A DNA stretch of 35,178 nt from Anaerolineales bacterium (GTDB lineage: Bacteria > Chloroflexota > Anaerolineae > Anaerolineales > Villigracilaceae), in assembly GCA_016789365.1 (NCBI GenBank), contig JAEURH010000031.1, positions 1-35,178 on the forward strand. Reading direction: 5' to 3'. A program made the translations under genes and the position numbers. The notes beneath the pieces are model-generated. The model did no database searches. It saw only the letters and a list, made by a program, of their open reading frames with translations, and was not told the origin of the DNA. Every line of letters starts with the position of its first letter. Within the stretch, counting starts at the first letter, position 1. Positions 7,701 to 13,681 of the stretch are shown here, piece by piece.

Positions 7701-9558
7701 TGGTCAAGGTGCCAAGCCCGGCGAAGGTGGACATTTACCTGCGCGTAAAGTGACTCAAAAAGTTGCGAATGCACGCCATGCTCAAAAAGGTGTTGATTTA
7801 ATTTCGCCATCGAATAATCATGATATTTATTCCATTGAAGATTTGGCGCAATTTATTGAAGAACTAAAAACAATAAATCCAAAAGCGCGCGTGGCTGTAA
7901 AAGTTCCTGTTGTGCCGGGCATTGGCATCATTGCAGTTGGTATTGCAAAAGCCGAAGCCGATATTATTTACTTAACAGGCTTTGATGGTGGAACAGGTGC
8001 AGCACGTTCACATTCATTAAGATATGTTGGTTTGCCTGCTGAAATTGGAATTGTAGAAGCGCATCGTGCTTTAAGTGAATCTGGTTTGCGCGCGAAAGTG
8101 GAGATTTGGGCTGATGGTGGAGTCCGCTCCGCGGATGACACAGTTAAGTTAATGTGTTTGGGTGCAAATCGCATTGGCTTTGCTACATTACCAATGGTTG
8201 CAATTGGTTGTACGATATGTAGAGATTGTCAAAGTGGCACATGCCATGTCGGTATCACCACCCAACTTGAAACAAAAGATGAAGCGACTCATTTAGGCAT
8301 CAAACATTTTGCTCCGCGAGATTTTGAAAGTGCAACGCAGTCATTGGTTAATGTGTTTACAGGTTTAGGCGATGGGGTAAAACAAATTGTTGCCAAACTT
8401 GGTTTTGATAATGTGCAAGATATTGTCGGAAGGTCTGATTTGCTCGTGCAAGTATCACATTGCGAAAAAATTGATTTGAATGAAATGCTCATCCCTGCTG
8501 ATGAATATTTATTAGCAAAACAACCTGTAAAAATTTCACTGCCTGTAAATGAAACAGTGAGTATTGACCGTGGTCCATTGCATCGTCCACGTAATCACTT
8601 AACAACTGTAATTTCAAACCTTGTGATGGAAAGTTTTACAACCTATCAACAAGACGTGGTTTTGTTTGAAGATGATAAAGTCACGCCTGTTGACCGTGCG
8701 TTAGGTACGCATTTGACTGGTGCATTGACTCGCTTCAAAAAGAATTGGGATTGGTCACCGGGGCATGGTGGTTTAGGTGGGAATCGTGAAACGTGGCGTT
8801 TGCCAATGAAGAAACAAGAAATAGATGCTGATTCTGTGCCACGTACATCATTGCACTTTACCAGCAGTTCTGTGCCAGGCAATGGATTAGGTGCTTATAA
8901 TGCTGACCCTGTTCATATTCTTGTAGAAGGTGGTGCACAAGATGGAGTTGCTAAAGGAATCTCTGGTGGGCGCGTTGTGATTATGAAAGGCTATAACCAT
9001 GATGGTAAGTTGATTGATGGTTCTGTTGGGAAAAGCCTTGCCTATGGTGGTATTGGTGGCACTGTGATTGTGCAAGGCAATGCAGACTCACGTGCTTGCA
9101 TTCGTTTGTCCGGTGCAGATGTGATTATTGGTGGTGAAATCACGAAGCCATTAAATGATAGTCTTGGATTCATTGGAGCACGCGCAAACATCAAAGGCTT
9201 CTTATGTGAATATATGACATCTGGTCGTGTAGTAGTGCTTGGTGACCCAGGTCCATGGATGTGTGCAGGTATGACAGGTGGTGTTTTATATTTACGTTTG
9301 CAACCACATTTGAATTTTGACCAATCTGCGATTCAAAGAAGGTTGGCAAAAGGTGCTAAAGTGGTTGTACAAGAAGTGAATGAAAATGATTTGAAAAATT
9401 TGAAAGAGTTGCTCACTGTCTACACCGAAGAACTCAAACACAATCATCAAAATGAAGAAGCGTATAAAGTGAATAATCTATTGGTAGATTGGAAGAATAC
9501 ATTTGTAAAAGTGATTCCATTATCACAACAAGAAGACCAAAGATTCTCAACAGAATAA
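4762..9558 (+). CDS. gltB: Glutamate synthase large subunit (GOGAT)
   Basis: 1598 aa. The ATG at 4762 is chosen because GAGG precedes it; an upstream TTG frame at 4708 would lie within the promoter. An N-terminal prosequence of about 36 residues ends at Cys37 (ERDACALV), the class II glutamine amidotransferase nucleophile. Then come the central domain, the FMN/2-oxoglutarate domain with GQGAKPGEGGHLPARK, and the 3Fe-4S cluster cysteines C1150, C1156 and C1161 in the spacing C-X5-C-X4-C, with an extra cysteine at 1153. The GXGXG beta-helix (GGxGGxxxVxG-type repeats, about 1360-1540) closes the protein. It transfers the glutamine amide to 2-oxoglutarate. No small subunit (gltD) is adjacent, so the electron donor is either ferredoxin or a GltD encoded elsewhere. 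It ends at a terminator shared with the candidate sRNA. Confidence 0.95.
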   Translation: MKNILVNTEDDQQKKNNLFNWLTAEHTKTWLEERDACALVASVRKNGEASHGNLKRALAALSIMGHRSGEVNGEGDGCGVMTDIPRLLWSQALEQEGKPGWLAEDRRFFVGHLMIPNTETELSNLKLQVITMLKEKGIDLLLERPILTRPQVLGKMAQQQAPYLWQIAGMVSSGPIEHVERTLFQLGLYIEKNTNVSIASLSSNVVVYKVRGSIETLYQYYPELRNPDFTTAITIGHARYSTNTATSFERVQPFSLLGHNGEINTIARLREQSEMLGVDLPRGGSDSQDLDRLLETLIHQYHFSLTESMELAFPPLISEVEKLSPELQTIYKYYRQAFGPFAQGPAGIISRYGDECVFSVDALGLRPLWFGDTEKEYFFSSEKGVYHLDTMNVDPIPLSPGEKMRLRIHRGRNVEVFDYPAIQQRMLNLSIRRFGSLETMSRRLQHQDESQTRFILDLKPDSPNLDNRLSAFGWGREDREWVSELAKNGVDPISSLGFDGPLAPLSSERQNIADYFKEAVAVVTNPAIDREREVEHFSTQIVLGSRPPLMPNELGNDVTFTLDTPLLLEYPSGAVETIASDSGCGTLHQLFSKFSEPQIAHIQTVTQPNENTEQALERIAQKSIESVKNGARIVLLDDSSAFQNENGWLDPMLVLSIVDLALRRTFIEVNTSEAPTPLSLNINGKIDLGLMASHHSINLRRQASIVLRSGAIRNLHDLIMSIGMGADAVSPYLIFESATKDKVELTNEEINTRLKHVLKALRSGVEKCTSTMGIHESRGYGRLFASIGLSPQVASALGTVNYGGSSQGGLQWKDIDADIEARAKSYHSVGRGELSRVNHFYPKIWKAAGKLGKQESTWSEYEAHTQSTAKSNPVTIRHILDFRYQNESNIDSQKVDASITSHQLPFLIASMSFGSQGEVAYRAYAEAAFRLKMLSVNGEGGEIPDLLGRYPFNRGIQIASGRFGITAETINATNLIEIKVGQGAKPGEGGHLPARKVTQKVANARHAQKGVDLISPSNNHDIYSIEDLAQFIEELKTINPKARVAVKVPVVPGIGIIAVGIAKAEADIIYLTGFDGGTGAARSHSLRYVGLPAEIGIVEAHRALSESGLRAKVEIWADGGVRSADDTVKLMCLGANRIGFATLPMVAIGCTICRDCQSGTCHVGITTQLETKDEATHLGIKHFAPRDFESATQSLVNVFTGLGDGVKQIVAKLGFDNVQDIVGRSDLLVQVSHCEKIDLNEMLIPADEYLLAKQPVKISLPVNETVSIDRGPLHRPRNHLTTVISNLVMESFTTYQQDVVLFEDDKVTPVDRALGTHLTGALTRFKKNWDWSPGHGGLGGNRETWRLPMKKQEIDADSVPRTSLHFTSSSVPGNGLGAYNADPVHILVEGGAQDGVAKGISGGRVVIMKGYNHDGKLIDGSVGKSLAYGGIGGTVIVQGNADSRACIRLSGADVIIGGEITKPLNDSLGFIGARANIKGFLCEYMTSGRVVVLGDPGPWMCAGMTGGVLYLRLQPHLNFDQSAIQRRLAKGAKVVVQEVNENDLKNLKELLTVYTEELKHNHQNEEAYKVNNLLVDWKNTFVKVIPLSQQEDQRFSTE

Positions 9559-9559
9559 T

Positions 9560-9600
9560 CCCTTTGGGTAATTGATAATAATTGTTCTATTGAATAGAAT
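9560..9600 (+). promoter_or_regulatory. Orphan promoter with nitrogen-type operator after gltB
   Basis: CCC-TTT-GGGTA (9560-9570) is followed at once by TTGATA (9572-9577), a 17-nt spacer and TAGAAT (9595-9600). Dyad, -35 and -10 have the same relative order and spacing as in the gltB, amt and glnA promoters. No protein gene begins before the terminator at 9659. Confidence 0.6.
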
Positions 9601-9606
9601 TCAGGA

Positions 9607-9696
9607 ATGGTTGGCTTACGTTTCTAGCCTATACCTCTCCTTGTTAGCCCTCATGGGCAATGACGTGAATAATTTTTTATTCACGTCATTTTTCTT
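9607..9696 (+). ncRNA. Candidate nitrogen-regulated small RNA
   Basis: The stretch from the predicted start (about 9607) to the terminator at 9659-9696 is roughly 90 nt and has no plausible gene; the only ATG frame is six codons (MVGLRF). It contains the pyrimidine-rich TATACCTCTCCTTG, complementary to Shine-Dalgarno-like sequence, which would be single-stranded upstream of the terminator stem. The element is supported by promoter plus terminator architecture, not by homology. It could instead be a processed 3' end of the gltB transcript. Confidence 0.5.
9659..9696 (+). terminator. Strong intrinsic terminator after gltB/sRNA
   Basis: A perfect 14-bp stem (9659-9672 with 9677-9690; core TGACGTGAATAA) with a TTTT loop, followed by TTTCTT. 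It would end both gltB and the short RNA and separates them from the ammonium transporter promoter. Confidence 0.85.
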
Positions 9697-9763
9697 AATG
9701 CTCCATTTGGGTTAGAAATATTTTACTTTTTATTACCCAATCAAAATAAAAATACCCGTAAGA

Positions 9764-9807
9764 TACTCCATAGGGGTAATAGCCTTTCTATCTCGATTCC
9801 ATACAAT
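9764..9807 (+). promoter_or_regulatory. Ammonium transporter promoter with nitrogen-type operator
   Basis: TACTC-CATAG-GGGTA (9764-9778) with one mismatch in the dyad lies 23 nt ahead of TACAAT (9802-9807); the -35 region (ATAGCC or AATAGC) is weak, as expected of an activator-dependent promoter. Further half-sites, TTGGGTT at 9708, TTACCCAA at 9733 and TACCC at 9753, lie upstream. Confidence 0.55.
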
Positions 9808-9887
9808 GAGTAATGATTATCTAGCTGTATCCAAGTTAATAAACTTCATTAGTTGGATACAAATCTATAAGTATAGGAGATAGAGCA

Positions 9888-11276
9888 ATGAAAAAAGAAA
9901 TTACCCTAAAATCTTTGAAGTGGGTTCGCTGGGTATTGCTTCCTGCATTTTTTGCCGCCGTATTTTTGTATGCCACCCCGGCGTATGCACAGGAACCAAG
10001 CCCAATTGATGAACTCACGCGCGGTTTGAACACGCTGTGGATTTTACTAACCGCGTTTTTAGTGTTTTGGATGCAGGCTGGCTTTGCGTTGGTTGAAGCA
10101 GGTCTAACCCGCGCCAAGAATACAACCAATATTCTTTTCAAAAACTTGATGGACTTTGTTTTTGCAACACTTGCCTTCTGGGCCTTTGGTTATGCCTTTA
10201 TGTATGGCTCCTCAGCAGGTGGCTGGATAGGCACGAGCGGTTATTTTATAGACGCTTCGTTTGATGATGTGGTAGGTGTTCCTGTATTGGCTTTCTGGTT
10301 CTTCCAACTTGTTTTTGCTGGAACAGCAGCCACTATCGTTTCTGGTGCAATGGCAGAACGAACTAAATTTTCGGCGTACTTAATCTATAGCTTCTTCATT
10401 ACTGCAATTATCTATCCAATCGCTGGGCATTGGGTATGGGGCGGTGGCTGGTTATGGACGCTTCCATTTGGCGACGGATTTAGAGATTTTGCAGGTTCGA
10501 CAGTTGTACACAGTGTTGGTGGTTGGCTTGCATTGATTGGTGCGATTGTGCTTGGACCTCGTCTCGGTCGCTTCACAAAAGATGGGAAAGCGATTGCTAT
10601 TCCTGGACATTCGATTACGCTTGTAACATTAGGTGTATTCATTCTCTGGCTCGGTTGGTTTGGTTTCAATCCTGGTAGTCAACTCGCCATTCATGGTGGC
10701 AATGCAGATGCTGTGGCATTAGTAGCTACCAACACTACTCTTGCCGCTGCTGCTGGCGCAATATCTGCAATGCTTATCACTTGGTTGTTCGTTACCAAAA
10801 AACCCGACCTTGCTACAACACTTAATGGAGCTTTGGCTGGTTTGGTTGCGATTACAGCCCCTTGTGCTTATGTGACACCAGGCTACTCTCTCTTAATTGG
10901 TGCAATCGGTGGTGTGATTGTTGTATATGGTGCCATCTTGCTTGAAAGACTCAAAATTGACGACCCCGTTGGTGCCGTGCCAGTTCACTTATTCAACGGA
11001 ATTTGGGGAACGTTATCCATTGGTATTTTTGGCACAGTAGGGATTGGTAGTTTAGTCACAGGTGATACAGGTCAGATTGTGGCGCAATTTATCGGTGTCC
11101 TTGCTTTTGGTGTATGGTGCACAGTGACAGGTTCGGCTTTATTCCTTGGCATCAAAGCCACCAATGGCTTGCGTGTTTCGCGTGAAGAAGAAATTAAAGG
11201 TTTGGATATTGAAGAACATGGTTCCCAAGCCTATCCTGAAGATGCAGTTGCAGGCGCATTAAGTGGTGCAGACTAA
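9888..11276 (+). CDS. amtB: Ammonium transporter (Amt/MEP/Rh family)
   Basis: 462 aa. An N-terminal signal-like segment (LLPAFFAAVFLYATPAYA, cleavage probably after Ala34) precedes the 11 membrane helices of the Amt fold. The twin pore histidines are visible as His208 in STVVHSVGG and His367 in VPVHLFNGIWG. The tail REEEIKGLDIEEHGSQAY is the conserved cytoplasmic C-terminus that in related proteins contacts PII. The ATG at 9888 has AGGAG upstream. It has its own promoter and terminator between gltB and glnA; no PII (glnK) gene is adjacent. It imports ammonium for the GS-GOGAT pair flanking it. Confidence 0.95.
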   Translation: MKKEITLKSLKWVRWVLLPAFFAAVFLYATPAYAQEPSPIDELTRGLNTLWILLTAFLVFWMQAGFALVEAGLTRAKNTTNILFKNLMDFVFATLAFWAFGYAFMYGSSAGGWIGTSGYFIDASFDDVVGVPVLAFWFFQLVFAGTAATIVSGAMAERTKFSAYLIYSFFITAIIYPIAGHWVWGGGWLWTLPFGDGFRDFAGSTVVHSVGGWLALIGAIVLGPRLGRFTKDGKAIAIPGHSITLVTLGVFILWLGWFGFNPGSQLAIHGGNADAVALVATNTTLAAAAGAISAMLITWLFVTKKPDLATTLNGALAGLVAITAPCAYVTPGYSLLIGAIGGVIVVYGAILLERLKIDDPVGAVPVHLFNGIWGTLSIGIFGTVGIGSLVTGDTGQIVAQFIGVLAFGVWCTVTGSALFLGIKATNGLRVSREEEIKGLDIEEHGSQAYPEDAVAGALSGAD

Positions 11277-11302
11277 TTAATTTTTTGAAATGCTTCAAAG
11301 CG

Positions 11303-11338
11303 CATGGTGGTTGGGATATCCAATCACCATGTTGTTTT
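11303..11338 (+). terminator. Terminator after the ammonium transporter
   Basis: CATGGTG (11303-11309) pairs with CACCATG (11325-11331) and TTGG with CCAA, loop GATAT, followed by TTGTTTT. Confidence 0.75.
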
Positions 11339-11341
11339 AAG

Positions 11342-11386
11342 TACCCGTTTGGGTAATAGACTTACCCTACCCACAAACCCTATAAT
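11342..11386 (+). promoter_or_regulatory. glnA promoter with nitrogen-type operator
   Basis: TACCC-GTTT-GGGTA (11342-11355), a perfect dyad, lies 25 nt ahead of the consensus -10 TATAAT (11381-11386). The best -35 candidate, TAGACT at 11357-11362, follows the dyad with an 18-nt spacer. Expected start is near 11393, leaving a leader of about 40 nt with AAGGAG. Confidence 0.7.
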
Positions 11387-11433
11387 GCCGAAGTTGAAAT
11401 AATTAATAAAATTCATTAGTAAGGAGTTTATCC

Positions 11434-12840
11434 ATGGCAAAGACAGTGAAAGATGTTTTGGAATTAGCAAAAAACGTGCAAGTAGTAGATTTACGCTTCA
11501 TTGACCTCCCTGGAACTTGGCAACATTTCACCATTCCAGTTCAACGTTTTACAGAGGATTTTTTGAAAGAAGGTATTCCTTTTGATGGTTCCTCTGTTCG
11601 TGGTTTTCAAGAAATTCACGAATCAGATATGCTTCTCAAAGCAGACCCTGAAACTGCATTTATTGACCCAACTTCTGAAACACCAACTTTGGTTCTTTCT
11701 TGTAATGTGTTCGACCCATTCACAGAAGAACCTTATTCACGTGACCCACGTTATGTAGCACAAAAAGCCGAAGCGTATTTAAAAAGCACAGGCATAGCAG
11801 AAACAGCTTACTTCGCGCCAGAAGCGGAGTTCTTCGTCTTCGATGGCATTCGTTATGTATCTACTCCAAACGAAGCAAGTTTTTCTATCGAATCATCCGA
11901 AGCATGGTGGAGTAGTAATGAAGCAGGTTCCAAAGGTGGGCAAGTACAACCAAAGCGTGGTTACTTCCCAACTTCACCAACTGATACTTTGCAAGAACTT
12001 CGCAACAAATTTATGTTAGCCATGATTCAAGCAGGCGTGCCAATGGACTTGCATCATCATGAAGTTGCAACCGCTGGTCAAAGCGAAATGAGCATGACCT
12101 ATACCACACTCACGCGCATGGCTGATGATTTATTGTTATACAAATACATTATCAAGAATGTTGCTCGTCAAAATGGTAAGACTGTAACTTTCATGCCCAA
12201 ACCAATTTTTGGTGACAATGGTTCTGGTATGCATGTTCACTCTTCATTGTGGAAAGGCAAGACCAACGTTTTCTTTGATGAAAAAGGGTATGCGGGTCTT
12301 TCACAAACTGCAAAATATTACATCGGTGGTTTGCTCAAACATGCTCCTGCTTTGTTAGCACTTACTTCACCAACTACAAATTCATATCGCCGCTTGGTGC
12401 CGGGTTATGAAGCACCTGTAAACATTGCTTACTCACAACGCAATCGTTCTGCGATTTGTCGTATTCCTGCAAACAAAAGTTCCAAAGCAAAACGTGTTGA
12501 ATTCCGCGCGCCTGATGCAACTAGTAATCCATATCTCGCTTTCTCTGCAATTCTCATGGCTGGTCTCGATGGTATCTTAAACAAGATTGACCCAGGTGAC
12601 CCACAAGACCGTGATTTATACGAATTGCCTGCTGAAGAAAAGAAACTCATTAAACAAGTTCCTAGCTCATTGGGTGAAGTGCTTGATGCGCTTGAAGCCG
12701 ACCACGCTTTCTTGTTACAAGGTGGAGTCTTCACTCCTGACTTACTTGAAGAATATATCAAATACAAACGTGTGCATGAAGTGGATGCCGTTCGCTTACG
12801 ACCAACTCCACATGAATACGTTCTTTACTTTGACGCATAA
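11434..12840 (+). CDS. glnA: Glutamine synthetase type I
   Basis: 468 aa, the usual GSI length. It makes glutamine from glutamate, ammonia and ATP. Motifs include IPFDGSSVRGF, the ligand block APEAEFFVFD, the FMPKPIFGDNGSGMHVHSS ATP/ammonia site, and NRSAICRIP. The sequence DRDLYELPAEE places Tyr396 in the context of the adenylylation site of GSI-beta enzymes, so control by an adenylyltransferase is possible. AAGGAG precedes the ATG. The gene has its own nitrogen-type promoter and a terminator at 12869-12919, so it is probably monocistronic. With gltB and amtB it completes the ammonium assimilation set. Confidence 0.96.
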   Translation: MAKTVKDVLELAKNVQVVDLRFIDLPGTWQHFTIPVQRFTEDFLKEGIPFDGSSVRGFQEIHESDMLLKADPETAFIDPTSETPTLVLSCNVFDPFTEEPYSRDPRYVAQKAEAYLKSTGIAETAYFAPEAEFFVFDGIRYVSTPNEASFSIESSEAWWSSNEAGSKGGQVQPKRGYFPTSPTDTLQELRNKFMLAMIQAGVPMDLHHHEVATAGQSEMSMTYTTLTRMADDLLLYKYIIKNVARQNGKTVTFMPKPIFGDNGSGMHVHSSLWKGKTNVFFDEKGYAGLSQTAKYYIGGLLKHAPALLALTSPTTNSYRRLVPGYEAPVNIAYSQRNRSAICRIPANKSSKAKRVEFRAPDATSNPYLAFSAILMAGLDGILNKIDPGDPQDRDLYELPAEEKKLIKQVPSSLGEVLDALEADHAFLLQGGVFTPDLLEEYIKYKRVHEVDAVRLRPTPHEYVLYFDA

Positions 12841-12868
12841 CCCGCGCCACTGACATCGCCTCCTACCT

Positions 12869-12919
12869 AGCCGACAGTTGGTTGCTGACCTGTGAGTTTG
12901 CATCTGGCTGTCGGTTTTT
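12869..12919 (+). terminator. Terminator after glnA
   Basis: CCGACAG (12871-12877) pairs with CTGTCGG (12908-12914), extended inward by G-U pairs, with TTTTT behind it. The loop is long (about 30 nt), so efficiency is uncertain. Confidence 0.65.
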
Positions 12920-12933
12920 CATTAAACAATGGG

Positions 12934-13020
12934 GTGCGTCGCACCTTACTTAAGAAGAGAATCTCAACGTGTAGTTTTCTCTGATTTACAAGATTATCTA
13001 ACCCGTCTGGTGCGACGCAC
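12934..13020. repeat. Inverted repeat GTGCGTCGCACC / GGTGCGACGCAC
   Basis: Perfect 12-bp arms at 12934-12945 and 13009-13020 bound about 63 bp that also contain a weak inner stem (AGAGAA...TTCTCT). Each arm is itself palindromic. It fills the gap between glnA and the LysE-type gene and resembles a small non-autonomous repeat; no second copy is seen in this window. Confidence 0.55.
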
Positions 13021-13043
13021 TCTTTCATAACAAATTAAAAATT

Positions 13044-13670
13044 ATGATTCCTCTTCTTATATCTTCCTTTATTCTCGCAATCTCATTTTGTGCTCCGCCG
13101 GGAGTCGTCACAGCCGAAACCATTCGGCGTGGTTCTGCTCGCGGATTTATCCCCGCTTTATATGTTCAATTTGGTTCATTAGTAGGTGATACCACTTGGG
13201 CAATCATTGCATTAACAGGTTTAGCATTTGTGATTCAGAATCCAATTGCCAAAACGATTCTTAGTTTAATCGGCGCTACGCTTATGCTTAAACTAGCATG
13301 GGATGCTTTCAAAGATGCACGTGAAAATAAAAGCTTAGATATTTCTGCCTCTGCTTCCACTCGTGGAGATTTTGCCAGTGGTGCATTTCTTTCATTGGGA
13401 AATCCAATGAACATCGTCTTTTGGACTGGCCTTGGGACAACCGCATTTGCATCTATTGCAGGTAGTCCGCAACCGATTCATTTTGCTGTTTTCTTTGCAG
13501 GCTTTTTGTTTGGTGCCATTGCATGGTGTTTTGTAATGGCTGGCTTAGTGGCTTGGGGACGAAAATTCTTAACCCCGACTTTTTTTCAAGGTCTCAACTT
13601 GATTTGTGGATTGGCACTTGCATATTTTGCATTTCGCCTGAGTGTTAATTTGATTCAAAATCTTATATAA
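13044..13670 (+). CDS. LysE/RhtB-family amino acid exporter
   Basis: 208 aa with about six hydrophobic segments, typical length for the LysE superfamily. The N-terminus carries the family pattern APPGVVTAETIRRGSARGF, and GAFLSLGNPMNIVFWTGLG is the second conserved block. The likely role is export of an amino acid or similar solute across the cytoplasmic membrane; the substrate cannot be read from sequence. There is no clear ribosome site before the ATG. It is followed after 11 bp by the histidine kinase gene, so the three genes to 16980 probably form one operon. Confidence 0.75.
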   Translation: MIPLLISSFILAISFCAPPGVVTAETIRRGSARGFIPALYVQFGSLVGDTTWAIIALTGLAFVIQNPIAKTILSLIGATLMLKLAWDAFKDARENKSLDISASASTRGDFASGAFLSLGNPMNIVFWTGLGTTAFASIAGSPQPIHFAVFFAGFLFGAIAWCFVMAGLVAWGRKFLTPTFFQGLNLICGLALAYFAFRLSVNLIQNLI

Positions 13671-13681
13671 CTGGAACTTGC

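Noticed and set aside
9606-9626. Six-codon frame (MVGLRF) in the candidate sRNA
   Set aside because: Too short to support as a gene; only a weak AGGA precedes it at too close a distance.
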